From the NCBI GenBank assembly GCA_947450475.1, contig CANFVK010000001.1:496001-560000 (forward strand): 64,000 bases of DNA. Reading direction: 5' to 3'. The notes under the pieces are model-generated. The model was not told the origin of the DNA. It saw only the letters and a program-made list of their open reading frames with translations, and did not search any database. Each line of letters opens with the position of its first letter. The stretch's first letter is position 1. Below, piece by piece: positions 1 to 12,027 of this stretch. Source of the stretch: Bacteriovoracaceae bacterium. Its GTDB lineage: Bacteria; Bdellovibrionota; Bacteriovoracia; Bacteriovoracales; Bacteriovoracaceae. The translations under genes were made by a program, and so were the position numbers.

Positions 1-182
1 AAAAAAAAACTTCGGTTAATTTTAAAATCATATTGAGCTGATTCAATTTTTGTCTTGTTATTTTGAATTTCTAAATTATTTTCAAAAATTGAATCTTCAG
101 CTTTTGAGATTAAAGGTAAAGTTAGTGCAACCAATAAAAGCTGCACTTTTTTATTTTTAGAAGAGTTCATTTTAGTTAACAT
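1..182 (-). CDS. TolC-like outer-membrane efflux protein, 5' part only
   Basis: This is the N-terminal end of a minus-strand gene that runs off the left edge. The visible 60 residues begin with a signal peptide (basic start, then a leucine-rich core ending near SKAED) followed by a segment of the kind that opens TolC/CusC-type outer-membrane channels, with repeated Asn/Gln and an 'IESAQYDFKINRS' stretch. It starts 16 bases after the upstream gene stops, so it is the third gene of the metal-efflux operon and should be the outer-membrane channel for the RND pump. I chose the ATG at 180-182 because AAGG sits 7 bases before it; a second in-frame ATG at 168-170 has no Shine-Dalgarno. The membrane fusion protein has not appeared yet and may follow beyond the edge. 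Confidence 0.6.
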   Translation of the reverse strand, partial: MLTKMNSSKNKKVQLLLVALTLPLISKAEDSIFENNLEIQNNKTKIESAQYDFKINRSFF

Positions 183-198
183 AAAAACCTTGTTTGAA

Positions 199-591
199 TT
201 ATTCTTCAATTTGTATTGTAAAATGATCAGTTTTTCCATGAGATTGAATAGTTATTTCGACTGGAAGTCTATTTGATCCTTGCAATTCAACAGTTGCACT
301 ATACCCACCTTTAGAATTAGTTAAGACAACTGGGTAGGCTTTACCCTTTTTCGGTTTTGCTAACGCAGACACTTTTACATCCTTTTCAGCAATATCTTTG
401 CTTTCATGGCTGGTTGGATAAACTGTTAACTCTTTACCACTAATAATAACTTCAAGATTTAAATCCTTCCCATTTTGAACGGTTCCACCATGTAGTGACT
501 TAAAAGATCCAGGGGCATTGTTATGACCTTCGTGGGCCAGTAAAGATAATGACATTATGCTAGCTACAAGAATTGATACGTATTTACTCAT
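199..591 (-). CDS. Small periplasmic protein of the metal-efflux operon
   Basis: A 130-residue exported protein of unknown family. It has a signal peptide (about residues 1-19, ending LLA) followed directly by a His-rich mature start (HEGHNN) and a short HGG motif near residue 34, then an all-beta-looking domain. The His cluster right after the signal peptide resembles metal-binding N-termini seen in proteins coded beside heavy-metal RND pumps, so a periplasmic metal-binding role is plausible but inferred. Its start lies one base after the pump gene stops, with GGAGG before the ATG, and the TolC-like gene follows after 16 bases. It is too short to be the membrane fusion protein itself. Confidence 0.65.
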   Translation of the reverse strand: MSKYVSILVASIMSLSLLAHEGHNNAPGSFKSLHGGTVQNGKDLNLEVIISGKELTVYPTSHESKDIAEKDVKVSALAKPKKGKAYPVVLTNSKGGYSATVELQGSNRLPVEITIQSHGKTDHFTIQIEE

Positions 592-592
592 T

Positions 593-3500
593 TTATTTTC
601 CTCCTTCGAAAATATTTTTGTGATCAGTTTTTTCTATTGAAAGTTGGGCTGATTTTTTACCGAAATGATAAAAAACAGTGGGTGTTACAAATATATCTAA
701 TAGTGTAGAGCTTATAAGACCACCAACTATAACGACTGCAACAGGGTGAAGTATTTCTTTTCCGGCTTCATTGCCAGCTAGAACAAGAGGGATTAGCCCA
801 AGTATTGCAGTTAGTGCAGTCATTAAAACCGGAATTAGTCGCTCTAGGGAACCTCTGATTACCATTTCTTTTGTAAAACATTCACCTTCATGCTTCATTA
901 AATGAAGATAATGAGACAACATCATAATACCATTTCTTGATGCAATACCGCATAAAGTAACAAAAGCTACCAAGCTCGCTACGGAAATAATTTTTCCAGT
1001 TAAGTAAATTCCAATTATTCCCCCAATGAAGGCCATTGGGATATTAAGCATAATTTGAATTGCAATAAAGCTTGATCCAAAGTGCATATAGAGAACTAGA
1101 TAAATTCCAATGACTGACATGATTGATAAAAAAATCATTAGTTTGCTGGCTTGTTGCTGGCTTTCAAATTGGCCGCCAAAAGAAACGAAATAGCCTTGTG
1201 GTAGTTTTACATCTTTTTCGATTTTAGATTTGATTTCGGCAACTAGGCTTTCTAGGTCACGCCCTTGCGAGTTTGCTTGAACAACAATTCGCCGTGCGGA
1301 GTTTTCTCTATTGATTATATTAGGGCCATTCGATTCATAAATATCGGCTACTTGATCTAATCGAATTTTAGTTCCATCTGGAAGTATTTTAATGGGTGTC
1401 TTTTTTATAAGCTCTAAATCTGATCTTGATTTTTCATCAAACTTCATTACAACATCAATAGTTTTTTGATTTTCTAGAATTTGCCCAACAACTTCACCCT
1501 GAAGTGCTTTTTGTAATAGTCCAGCTAAATCACCAAGTACAACGCCGTATTTAACAGCTTCATCACGTAGAAGTTGAATTTTTACTTGGGGTACTAAAAC
1601 TTGTTGTTCAATTTGAAGATCAACTAGGCCCTTGGTTTTTTCGAGTGCTTTATATATTTCACTGGCTTTTAATCTTAAAACATTTAAGTCTGGCCCAAAA
1701 ATTTTTAATGCAATTTGTGCTTTTACACCGGATAATAGGTGGTCAAGTCGATGAGAGATTGGTTGCCCTAAATTGACAAAAACGCCTTCAATTGTATTTA
1801 GGTTTTTTCTAATTTCTTCTAGAACAATTTGGCGTGGACGTCCAAGAGTTTTAAAATCCACATCAATTTCAGAGTAATGAACTCCTTCAGCATGTTCATC
1901 TTGTTCTGCTCGGCCTGTTCTTCTCGATACAGATGATACTTCAGGAGATTTTAATATTAATTCTTCAGCAGCGGTTCCAATTCGATTTGACTCATCTAGA
2001 GAAGTTCCGGGTTGAGCTAAGACAGTAATGGTAGCCGTTCCCTCATTGAATTTGGGAAGGAAGTCTCGACCCATTTGAGTTGCTGTAAAAACTGCTACTA
2101 GAAAAAGTACAATCGTGAAACCTAAAACGATATTTTTATTTTTGAGAGAGAAGTGCAATATTTTTAAATCTATCGATTTTAAAAATTTCACAACAAGGCC
2201 TTCTTTGTGGTCAAGGAGCTTGCCACTTCCTAATAGATATGAACAAAGCGCAGGAGTAACAGTTAATGAGATAATCATTGAGGCAAGAAGTGATATAACG
2301 TATGAAATTCCAAGTGGAGCAAACAGCTTGCCTTCAATTCCTCCCATTGAAAAAAGTGGAATAAAAACTAAGCAAACAATGATCGTAGCAATTATTATTG
2401 AATTTCTTACTTCACAAGATGCTTCATATATAACCAGCATTGTGTTTCTAGGATTTTCTAAAGCTCTGTTTTCTCTAAGCCTTCTGAAAACATTTTCAAC
2501 GTCAACAATAGCGTCATCTACAAGTTCCCCAATCGCAATTGCTAATCCACCAAGAGTCATTGTGTTTACTGATAAACCGAATATTTTAAAAATAATTGCG
2601 GTTAACATAAATGACAGCGGAATGGCAGTCATGGTAATCATTGTTGTTCTAAAATTAAGAAGAAAAAGAAAAAGTACTATTAATACTAGAATAACTCCAT
2701 CCCGAAGTGCCTCTTTTACATTATCTATAGATTTTCCAATAAAATCAGCTTGGCGAAATAAGTTGGGATTAATTTCTGAACCTTTAGGAATGGTTTGTTT
2801 TAATTCTTCAAGAGCTTTTGAGATTTCTTTAGTTAACTCAATTGTGCTTGCACCGGGTTGTTTTTGAATGCTTAAAATGACTGAAGGTTTTCCATTAACA
2901 CTAGCATCTCCTCTTTTTGATTGAGGAAGTTCTATTACGTCTGCAATGTCACGAACCAAAATTGTTTTTCCAAGATGCGTTCCCACAACTGATTTTAAAA
3001 TATCTTCTTTGTTTTTTGTGTTTCCAATATTTCTAATTAAATATTCTTTTCTATCAATATTTATAAATCCACCTGTCTTGTTTTTACTGATATCGGAAAG
3101 ATAATGCTCTACATCTTCAATCGTAAGCTGGTATTTTTGAATTTTTTCAGCAGATAATAATATTTGAAACTGCCTCACCCCTCCACCAATAGCTATAACT
3201 TGAGAAACTCCAGGAATACTTAAAAGTCTTGGTCTCATTGTCCAATCAGCAATACTTCTAAGATCCATCGGTGAAATGGATTTATTTTGAGAAGTTAATC
3301 CCACTAACTGAATTTCACCCATTATAGACGATATTGGCCCCATGACAGGAGTTATGCCTTTTGGAAGCTTTTCTTTTGCCTGCTCTAATTTTTCTTGAAC
3401 AGTTTGACGATTTCTATAAATGTCTGTTCCCCATGCAAATTCAACATAGATAACACTCAATCCTACACCAGAGCTTGAACGGACTCTTTCTACGCCGGGA

Positions 3501-3727
3501 AGACCATTTAAAGCCGTTTCAATTGGATATGTAACTAAAGTCTCAACTTCCTCTGGAGCTAATCCTTCTGCTTCAGTCATAATATTTACAGTTGGGCGAT
3601 TAAGATCGGGGAAAACGTCTACTGGTAGTGTTGTTAAGACATAACCACCATAGGCTACTAGCATAGCAGCTATTGATATAACAAATAATCGTTGAGTTAA
3701 TGCGAATTTAATTATTCTATCTAACAT
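593..3727 (-). CDS. Heavy-metal efflux RND permease (CzcA/CusA family)
   Basis: A 1044-residue inner-membrane proton antiporter of full family length. It has one N-terminal membrane helix (about 12-30), a first periplasmic loop, a helix cluster at about 343-530, a second large loop and a C-terminal helix cluster at about 870-1030. The helix-4 signature reads [15 protein letters not shown], with Asp404 and Glu411 at the positions of CzcA Asp408 and Glu415, while the CzcA Asp402 position is Ala as in CusA. The second periplasmic loop does not show the CusA methionine triad at the places I would expect it, so the metal is not settled by the protein alone. It is the first gene of a minus-strand operon, has AGG 8 bases before its ATG, and is preceded by a CsoR-like operator that points to copper. 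Confidence 0.9.
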   Translation of the reverse strand: MLDRIIKFALTQRLFVISIAAMLVAYGGYVLTTLPVDVFPDLNRPTVNIMTEAEGLAPEEVETLVTYPIETALNGLPGVERVRSSSGVGLSVIYVEFAWGTDIYRNRQTVQEKLEQAKEKLPKGITPVMGPISSIMGEIQLVGLTSQNKSISPMDLRSIADWTMRPRLLSIPGVSQVIAIGGGVRQFQILLSAEKIQKYQLTIEDVEHYLSDISKNKTGGFINIDRKEYLIRNIGNTKNKEDILKSVVGTHLGKTILVRDIADVIELPQSKRGDASVNGKPSVILSIQKQPGASTIELTKEISKALEELKQTIPKGSEINPNLFRQADFIGKSIDNVKEALRDGVILVLIVLFLFLLNFRTTMITMTAIPLSFMLTAIIFKIFGLSVNTMTLGGLAIAIGELVDDAIVDVENVFRRLRENRALENPRNTMLVIYEASCEVRNSIIIATIIVCLVFIPLFSMGGIEGKLFAPLGISYVISLLASMIISLTVTPALCSYLLGSGKLLDHKEGLVVKFLKSIDLKILHFSLKNKNIVLGFTIVLFLVAVFTATQMGRDFLPKFNEGTATITVLAQPGTSLDESNRIGTAAEELILKSPEVSSVSRRTGRAEQDEHAEGVHYSEIDVDFKTLGRPRQIVLEEIRKNLNTIEGVFVNLGQPISHRLDHLLSGVKAQIALKIFGPDLNVLRLKASEIYKALEKTKGLVDLQIEQQVLVPQVKIQLLRDEAVKYGVVLGDLAGLLQKALQGEVVGQILENQKTIDVVMKFDEKSRSDLELIKKTPIKILPDGTKIRLDQVADIYESNGPNIINRENSARRIVVQANSQGRDLESLVAEIKSKIEKDVKLPQGYFVSFGGQFESQQQASKLMIFLSIMSVIGIYLVLYMHFGSSFIAIQIMLNIPMAFIGGIIGIYLTGKIISVASLVAFVTLCGIASRNGIMMLSHYLHLMKHEGECFTKEMVIRGSLERLIPVLMTALTAILGLIPLVLAGNEAGKEILHPVAVVIVGGLISSTLLDIFVTPTVFYHFGKKSAQLSIEKTDHKNIFEGGK

Positions 3728-3825
3728 TTATTAACCTGCTCTAAATTGTTTCATCATAAGACCAATGCGTAAGATCCTTGAAACTTGTGTCATCTCTTAA
3801 AAAAATACTAATTCTTTTGTCAAAG

Positions 3826-3844
3826 CATACCCCCACAGGGTATG
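3826..3844. promoter_or_regulatory. CsoR-like metal-sensor operator upstream of the RND operon
   Basis: A 19-base inverted repeat, CATACCC-CCACA-GGGTATG, lies about 100 bases before the pump start codon. Read on the minus strand it is CATACCCTGTGGGGGTATG, which fits the TACCC...GGGTA pattern of CsoR/RcnR-family operators and is very close to the copper-responsive CsoR sites described in Firmicutes. On the minus strand it is flanked by two TTGACA hexamers (plus-strand 3818-3823 and 3846-3851), so a bound repressor would sit on the promoter. No CsoR-like gene is in this window. Confidence 0.6.
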
Positions 3845-4366
3845 TTGTCAATGTAATTGAGCATGGATAATTTTTAATACTATTAAAAAAAGTTATAAAA
3901 ACTGCAAAGAAGGTTAAAAGTGATTTAATTCACGACAATTATCATTAACATTCAATTTACATGAATCAAAAAAAGATTAATGCAGATGCAGTATCGTGAA
4001 ATGGTACGAAGTATCTAAGATCGCGACCGAATAAGATGATATTAGATAATCTAGAGAATAAAGTATGAGATTTTTTTTATATCATTAAATGTTTCCGCTT
4101 CAAACAAATAAGTTAGTTACGAACCATCGGGCTTAGAACTGTCTTGAAAATTAAAACGAGAGACTTTTTGCAGATCGTCCAACTCATGAATCAATTAAAA
4201 GTGGAGATGATATTGAAATTCGTTACTATTTTTCTTTAGAAAAAAAATTGATGTAATAAATAATACGAATGAAAAATCACCAAGTATTAACGATGAATTT
4301 TTTTAAAGTGTTAATGCTTACAATTTTTTCATCAAAACAGTGAACTATACCAAAAAGTAAAAACGC

Positions 4367-4381
4367 TGGCACAATTATTGC
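4367..4381 (+). promoter_or_regulatory. Sigma-54 (RpoN) promoter of the ferredoxin gene
   Basis: The sequence TGGCAC-AATTA-TTGC matches the -24/-12 sigma-54 consensus TGGCACG-N4-TTGC at every conserved base except the G at the seventh position, with the exact spacing between GG and GC. The expected transcription start lies about 12 bases downstream, near 4393, right at the AGAGGTG ribosome binding site of the ferredoxin gene (ATG 4403). Such promoters need an AAA+ enhancer-binding activator; none is in this window and I did not identify its upstream binding site. Confidence 0.7.
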
Positions 4382-4393
4382 TTATGTAACTAG

Positions 4394-4696
<303 letters not shown>

Positions 4697-5430
4697 TTAT
4701 AGAATGCTTAGTTCAAGCAAAAGTTAATAAATACTAAGGACATGAATCAACGAAGCGTTGGACGATTTTCTTAATCAAGATAGACTATATTTCATAACAG
4801 CATTTATATGTATAAAAGCCAATAAAAGTAATTATCAGATTGCCGAAGGCTTTATTTAAATATTTGGTTGGGGAGCTATCCGAGCTGTATTCTAAAAATA
4901 TAATGGTTAAATTATTTCTTTAGTCGTTGAGTTATTACAAGCTGCCTTGAGATAAGGGCCTTTTGCTATCAAATTCAAAAAGACATATCTTTTTTTACCC
5001 ATTATCGATTCCGCTAGATTTTTAGAACTTGCTAATCTTAAAGTTATCTTGAACAATTTTTGCCCATCATCGTTTTTAAATATTTATTTTATTCGTTAAA
5101 AATTTAAGCAATTTCATCAGACACATTAATTTTATTTGATTATCAGTAAACTATTTCTTGTGCTGTAATCTCTTCATGCTAGAAGCTGTGCTACTAATTC
5201 TAAATACTGCGATAAGACATTCATGTCATACAGGTTTGTGAAGAATCACGAAATGAAATGAAATAAGATGAAAAAAGAAAAGTTGTGAATGACTCGGAAA
5301 CGTTAATTTTTAATTATTATTAAAAAATTTTATTAGTTCGAAACTAATCCTCGGGTAGTTCTTGCATATTTTACAATTGGAATAAATAATAATAGTCTGA
5401 GCAATAGATACTTTTTTTTATAGGATTTTT
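4697..5430. other. Gene-poor stretch, 734 bases
   Basis: No start-to-stop gene with a ribosome binding site is visible on either strand. A 58-codon open stretch on the minus strand (5083 down to a TAA at 4907-4909) has protein-like composition (for example AESIMGKKRYVFLNLIAKG) but no proper start and a stop just before it, so it may be the remains of a decayed gene. I saw no tRNA, no transposase remnant and no strong terminator. The last 100 bases should hold the promoter of the next gene. Confidence 0.4.
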
Positions 5431-5787
5431 ATGTCAGATGAATCTCAAGTCTGTCCAAAATGTAATTCGCCTTACGGCTATCAAGATGGCTCATTATGGG
5501 TCTGCCCAGAGTGTGCCCATGAGTGGACTTTAGAAGTCAAAACAGAAGCTGAAGAAGTTGAAGTTGGTCCAAAATTTTTAGACTCAAACGGAGTTCAACT
5601 TCAATCTGGAGACACTGTTAGAACCATTAAGGATTTAAAAGTGGGAGGAGAAACCCTTAAGTCGGGAACGAAAGTGAAGGGGATTCGCCTATTGGATGAT
5701 CCGATTGATGGCCACGACATTGCTTGCAAAGTCGACGGTTTTGGTTCAATTTATTTAAAGTGTTCAGTTGTAAAAAAAGATTCTTAA
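5431..5787 (+). CDS. yjdM: YjdM/PhnA family zinc-ribbon protein
   Basis: A 118-residue soluble protein of the YjdM family, historically named PhnA. The N-terminal zinc ribbon has Cys8-x2-Cys11 and Cys25-x2-Cys28 followed by the typical HEW, and the C-terminal domain has the family pattern DSNG...GDTVR.IKDLKVGG, then GTKVKGIRL, then the conserved end around CKVDGFGSIYLK. Length is normal. Despite its old name the family is not established as a phosphonate enzyme; its cellular role is poorly defined. It is monocistronic here, without other phn genes nearby. Confidence 0.93.
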   Translation: MSDESQVCPKCNSPYGYQDGSLWVCPECAHEWTLEVKTEAEEVEVGPKFLDSNGVQLQSGDTVRTIKDLKVGGETLKSGTKVKGIRLLDDPIDGHDIACKVDGFGSIYLKCSVVKKDS

Positions 5788-5945
5788 TAATTTTTGTTAA
5801 CTAATTAATTTTAAACTCCATTCAGCTTTCATCGTTGTATTTTAATTATCTTTTCCCAATTTTGATTAATATTGCTTGCATTCATATTTATGAGTTACAA
5901 TAGCCAACAATTATCTCAAGCCACAAACATCTTGCAAGGAATGCA

Positions 5946-7286
5946 ATGAATAACAAACAAAAAGTTGGACTTTGGTCACAAGTTGCTTTGACTTTTTTTA
6001 TCGTATCCGGTGGAGCCTACGGTCTAGAATCCGCTATATCTGCAATTGGTACTTTTTGGTCGGTAATTCTCATACTCCTTATACCCATTTTTTGGGCCGC
6101 ACCAATGGCACTTCTGGTGGCAGAGCTTTCTTCGGCCATTCCGGAAAGTGGCGGCTATTATGTTTGGGTTAGAAGAGGTCTCGGCCGTTTTTGGGCCTTT
6201 CAGGAAGGTTGGTGGACCATATGTTATTCGGCGGTAGATCTCGCCGTCTATCCAGTCTTGTTTGTTACTTACTTGAGTTATTTTATTCCTCAGCTAAATG
6301 ATTCTAACCCTGCAGCAGCTAATTTGAAGTGGGGCATTTGCTTAGTTTTTATTTTATTTTGCTTACTCAATAATTTAACAGGTAGTAGATCAGTTGGGAT
6401 TCAATCTCTAGCTAAATTTTTTATGGTGTCTTTGCCCTTTGTTGTTTTTGTCGGTGCCGGTTTATTTTTGGGTAATTGGAGTAATCTAAAAACAGTATTC
6501 TCCTCTCATGCTCATGCCATAAGTCCCGGCCAGTTTGCAGCGGGTCTTTCAATTATTCTTTGGAATTATTGTGGTTGGGATAATGTTTCAACTTATGCTG
6601 ATGAAGTTTATGAGCCACACAAAACATTTCCTCGTGCCCTTTTTATTTGTAAGGTCGTGATCATTACTTCTTACTTGTTTCCTGTTCTCATCGGCTACAA
6701 AGCTAGTATTGACCCCGCAATATGGGGCAATTCCTCCGGTTGGCCTGAGATTGCTAGAATTCTCATTGGACCAGGCTTGGGAATGGCAACCGCTTTAGCA
6801 GCTCTATTATCAGCGCTAGCTTTATTTAATGCACAATTGCTCTATATCTCAAGATTGCCAACGGCTATGGCAAAAGATCGTTTATTGCCAGAATTTTTAA
6901 TCAAGAAAAATAAAAAAGAAGTTCCATATATTTCGCTTATTGCAGCGGCAGTGATCGCAGCTTTTTTTACTCGCTGGTCGCTTGGAAAGTTAATGGTTGT
7001 TGATATTTTATTTTATACTTTGGGAATTAGTTTAGAATTTGTGGCATTAGTTGTTTTAAGAAACAAGGAGCCAGGTTTGGTTCGACCATTTAAGATTCCA
7101 CTGAATAATTTAGGTCTCTCTATTATGGCCATTTTTCCCATTTCGTTGGGAATCATTGTCGCCATAAGTGCATATAACGGCGAAAATGCCGCAGCTCAAC
7201 TCGGAGTCGTAGGTATAGGTGTTATACTTGGGCTTCTCATATATTGGTGGAAAATAAAATTTGGCAACCTTAAGTCTTTACCCTAA
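5946..7286 (+). CDS. APC-superfamily amino acid/polyamine permease
   Basis: A 446-residue inner-membrane protein with about twelve hydrophobic helices. The first helix carries the substrate-binding signature of the APC fold (FFIVSGGAYGLESAI), and the second region has ELSSAIPESGGYYVWV, which is characteristic of amino acid and polyamine permeases. It most resembles the branch holding plant-type polyamine/LAT-like carriers, but the substrate cannot be read from sequence. AAGGA sits 5 bases before the ATG. It is transcribed alone, 136 bases ahead of katG, whose own control site lies just after this gene. Confidence 0.85.
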   Translation: MNNKQKVGLWSQVALTFFIVSGGAYGLESAISAIGTFWSVILILLIPIFWAAPMALLVAELSSAIPESGGYYVWVRRGLGRFWAFQEGWWTICYSAVDLAVYPVLFVTYLSYFIPQLNDSNPAAANLKWGICLVFILFCLLNNLTGSRSVGIQSLAKFFMVSLPFVVFVGAGLFLGNWSNLKTVFSSHAHAISPGQFAAGLSIILWNYCGWDNVSTYADEVYEPHKTFPRALFICKVVIITSYLFPVLIGYKASIDPAIWGNSSGWPEIARILIGPGLGMATALAALLSALALFNAQLLYISRLPTAMAKDRLLPEFLIKKNKKEVPYISLIAAAVIAAFFTRWSLGKLMVVDILFYTLGISLEFVALVVLRNKEPGLVRPFKIPLNNLGLSIMAIFPISLGIIVAISAYNGENAAAQLGVVGIGVILGLLIYWWKIKFGNLKSLP

Positions 7287-7302
7287 GCAATTGTTTTTTT
7301 TT

Positions 7303-7319
7303 GATAGATAAAATCTATC
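7303..7319. promoter_or_regulatory. OxyR-like palindrome upstream of katG
   Basis: GATAGATAAAATCTATC is a perfect inverted repeat (arms GATAGAT/ATCTATC, 3-base centre) and contains ATAG-N7-CTAT, the half-site unit of the OxyR consensus. It ends 103 bases before the katG ATG. An almost identical 17-mer occurs 96 bases before ahpC at 25308-25324. A further ATAG follows six bases downstream (7325-7328), so the second half of an OxyR-type site is only partly conserved. The regulator gene is not in the window. Confidence 0.6.
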
Positions 7320-7410
7320 TATTCATAGATTAAATTTAATGTTTCAACCTCAAGTTGATTAGATAGAATGAGCCTGGTTATTTATCTCTTAAATGTACAT
7401 GAAAATATAA

Positions 7411-9663
<2,253 letters not shown>

Positions 9664-9674
9664 TTAATTTAGTT

Positions 9675-9719
9675 GGAGGGGACTTTAGTTGATGTATGAC
9701 TCAACGGTAAGTCTCCTCC
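9675..9719. terminator. Bidirectional intrinsic terminator after katG
   Basis: An 11-base stem (GGAGGGGACTT paired with AAGTCTCCTCC, one G-U pair) encloses a second short stem (GTTGA/TCAAC) and is followed on the plus strand by a T-rich run. It lies between the convergent katG and methyltransferase genes and should end transcription mainly from the katG side. Confidence 0.85.
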
Positions 9720-9725
9720 TACTTT

Positions 9726-10337
9726 TTAATTTTTTTTAAATAAGCAATAAGTAAAATTTTGAATAGTGTTAAACGGAGTTTGATGTTCAATTGAAATTGT
9801 CCTTATTAGTTTCAAATTAGAGAATTTTTCTTTTAGATCTTGAACTTCATATTGACAAATATCTAAACCACTACATTTCTGGGGTCCAGATTTTGAAAAT
9901 GTAAAAATAAGAAAAAAGCCATTTGATGACAGATAGGTCTCGATTTGCTCAACATATTTTTTTTGATCTTCTGGATTAGTTAAGAAATGAAAAACGGCTC
10001 GATCGTGCCAAATATCATAATGCTTAGGGAATTTGGTTTCGATAACATTCGAGTTAATTGTCTCTATTTTATGATCTGGAATATTTTTTTTAAAGGATAG
10101 GTTTAATTTCTCGATCGCTATCGAAGAAATATCTAGGACTGTAATATTTTTATAACCATGAAGAAAAAGATTTTCAGCGAGCTTTGAACGACCTCCTCCA
10201 ATATCTACGATTTCTGTGGTTGTAGGAAGTTTTAAAGACAAAATCTGTTCTAGTGAAATTAATGGAATTTCTTGATACCAACTTACGGCATCTTCTGCTT
10301 TTGATTCATAGACTTTGTCCCAAAAGTTTCTGTCCAT
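9726..10337 (-). CDS. Class I SAM-dependent methyltransferase (last gene of sulfur operon)
   Basis: A 203-residue cytosolic protein with a seven-strand methyltransferase fold: motif I is VDIGGGRSKLAE (about residues 44-55), followed by an acidic residue ending the second strand (VLDIS) and a motif IV-like region YDIWHDRAVFHFL. The WHDRAVFHFL block is typical of a small uncharacterised group of class I methyltransferases distantly like thiopurine/thiol methyltransferases. It begins one base after the TauE gene ends, so it is co-transcribed with sulfur-compound transporters. A thiol or sulfide substrate is a guess based on that context only. Confidence 0.75.
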   Translation of the reverse strand: MDRNFWDKVYESKAEDAVSWYQEIPLISLEQILSLKLPTTTEIVDIGGGRSKLAENLFLHGYKNITVLDISSIAIEKLNLSFKKNIPDHKIETINSNVIETKFPKHYDIWHDRAVFHFLTNPEDQKKYVEQIETYLSSNGFFLIFTFSKSGPQKCSGLDICQYEVQDLKEKFSNLKLIRTISIEHQTPFNTIQNFTYCLFKKN

Positions 10338-10338
10338 A

Positions 10339-11148
10339 TTACATTCTTCGCAATTGATCGATTAAAATGATTGTTCCCATCAATAGAACAAAATAACCAA
10401 ATCCTTTCTTGAGTAACTTTTCACTGAATTTGTCTGATAATTTGATTCCTAAAAATAATCCTATAAGGGCAATAAATGCAATTTTAAATAGCAAGCTCCA
10501 TTGAATATTTACTTGATGTTGTACATCCCCGATAAAGCCAAGCAATGACTGGGTAGCAATAATAAATAAGGATGTTCCAATAGCTCGCTTCATTTTAAGA
10601 CCAACGAGGATCACCAAAGTAGGAATGATGAGAAATCCTCCACCTGCACCGACAAAACCAGCAATAGAGCCCACCATAAAACCTTGCATTGGAATGGTAT
10701 AAAATTTAGGTTTTTTATAGCTAGATTCAGGAGCTTGTATTGGCTCTTTTTTTGGTCTTATCATTGAAAAAGATGCCAAAAGCATAATGACGGAAAAAAC
10801 TGTCATAATTAGCATGGGCTTAGTGACTTCCATTTCATTAAAAATTGATATTTTTAAGGGAATCCTGGGAATAACAAATGATCTGGTTAAGTAGACGCCA
10901 ATAAAACTAGGAATAGCAAAAGTAAATCCAGTTTTTAAATCGACCTCTCCTTTAGAGTAATAATTTATACCACCAAAAAGTGCAGTTAAACCAACGATGA
11001 AGAGTGAGTAAGCAGTTGCTAAAATGGGATTGATATTAAACAAGTAGACCAAGATAGGAACTGTTAAAATAGACCCACCTCCACCAAGTAAACCTAGGGA
11101 TAAACCCATGAAGATAGAAGCAAGATAGCCAAAAAATTCTAAAGTCAT
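10339..11148 (-). CDS. TauE/SafE family anion permease
   Basis: A 269-residue inner-membrane protein with seven or eight hydrophobic helices in two related halves. Each half carries the family glycine-rich motif: GLLGGGGSILTVPILV near the start and FVGAGGGFLIIPTLV near residue 170. TauE/SafE proteins move sulfite, sulfoacetate or related organosulfur anions. Here the gene sits 8 bases after a YeeE/YedE-type gene and just before a methyltransferase gene on the minus strand, so sulfite or another sulfur oxyanion is the likely substrate. Confidence 0.9.
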   Translation of the reverse strand: MTLEFFGYLASIFMGLSLGLLGGGGSILTVPILVYLFNINPILATAYSLFIVGLTALFGGINYYSKGEVDLKTGFTFAIPSFIGVYLTRSFVIPRIPLKISIFNEMEVTKPMLIMTVFSVIMLLASFSMIRPKKEPIQAPESSYKKPKFYTIPMQGFMVGSIAGFVGAGGGFLIIPTLVILVGLKMKRAIGTSLFIIATQSLLGFIGDVQHQVNIQWSLLFKIAFIALIGLFLGIKLSDKFSEKLLKKGFGYFVLLMGTIILIDQLRRM

Positions 11149-11156
11149 ACCAATCT

Positions 11157-11585
11157 CTATTTTTTTAATTTTAAAAAGCTATCAACCCATTTAAAAAGTA
11201 ACATTCCACCGATCATGCTGATAACAAAAAGTAGAGGTCGAACCTCAAAACTGGCCAAACTGGTTAAGGCCGGTCCGGGACAATAGCCTCCTAGTCCCCA
11301 ACCAAAACCAAAAATAGAAGAGCCGATAATCAAAGCCGGAGTAATATCTTTTTTGGTAGGAACCATCCATTCAGTATGTAGTAGTGGAGTATCTTTTTTT
11401 CTTATTAATCGATAAGAAATAAAATGAACCAAAATTGCTCCTATCATCACAAAAAGAAGTGACGGATTAAATGTACCAAATAGATCCAAGAAGCCTATAA
11501 CTTTTTGGGGCTGAGTCATTCCAGATAATCCAAGACCGAGAGCAAATAAAAAGCCTACAGCAAATGAAGAAATATTTTTTTTCAT
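11157..11585 (-). CDS. YeeE/YedE family sulfur transporter, second half (DUF6691 type)
   Basis: A 142-residue membrane protein with about four helices. It holds the family's GYCPGPAL motif near residue 105 and GLSGMTQPQKVIGFLD near the start, the pattern of DUF6691/YeeE-like proteins whose conserved Cys takes part in handling thiosulfate or sulfane sulfur. It overlaps the preceding YeeE-like gene by 4 bases, so the two are translationally coupled and probably form one transporter split into two chains, as in many proteobacteria. Confidence 0.88.
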   Translation of the reverse strand: MKKNISSFAVGFLFALGLGLSGMTQPQKVIGFLDLFGTFNPSLLFVMIGAILVHFISYRLIRKKDTPLLHTEWMVPTKKDITPALIIGSSIFGFGWGLGGYCPGPALTSLASFEVRPLLFVISMIGGMLLFKWVDSFLKLKK

Positions 11586-12010
11586 GGTAGTACTCCAAGT
11601 TTTCTAAAAATTAAAACAGCAAATATTCCAGCTGAAATAAAAGTCAAAGTAGCTACAATTGAACGAATCGAAAGCCGGCTTATTCCACAAACACCATGTC
11701 CACTGGTACAGCCACTTCCCATGATAGTACCAAATCCAACTAAGAATCCCGCGACGACAACACTCCAATTGGCAGTTGCAAGGGAGCCACCTATTAATGT
11801 TTGCGGCGCAATTGCTTTAAGCAAGAGTCCACCTGAAAAAAGGCCTAAAGTAAAAGTCATTCTCCAAGCAGTATCTCCTTTTTCAGGAGTCAGGATTCCA
11901 TTAATGATTCCACTAATCCCAGTTACTCTGCCATTAAAAAGTAGCATGATAGAAACAGCGCTACCAATAATCATTCCTCCCATAAGTGCATAAATCCAAT
12001 CAGTCGGCAT
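11582..12010 (-). CDS. YeeE/YedE family sulfur transporter, first half
   Basis: A 142-residue membrane protein with about four helices and the two signature motifs of YeeE/YedE proteins: NGRVTGISGI near residue 27 and GSGCTSGHGVCGISRLS near residue 100. In the characterised thiosulfate carrier the conserved Cys residues pass the substrate through the membrane. AAAGGAG precedes the ATG. It is followed by its partner half with a 4-base overlap. The usual companions of such pairs (metallo-beta-lactamase fold dioxygenase, rhodanese, BigR repressor) are not here. Confidence 0.88.
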   Translation of the reverse strand: MPTDWIYALMGGMIIGSAVSIMLLFNGRVTGISGIINGILTPEKGDTAWRMTFTLGLFSGGLLLKAIAPQTLIGGSLATANWSVVVAGFLVGFGTIMGSGCTSGHGVCGISRLSIRSIVATLTFISAGIFAVLIFRKLGVLP

Positions 12011-12027
12011 TGAAGTCTCCTTTAATT

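Noticed and set aside
2115..2867. 250-codon plus-strand open frame across the RND pump gene
   Set aside because: It is the complement of a clear full-length RND permease gene and has no ribosome binding site or family resemblance.
11721..11993. 90-codon plus-strand frame inside the YeeE gene
   Set aside because: Antisense to a conserved membrane protein; its Pro/Ile/Leu-rich composition is a by-product of the other strand.
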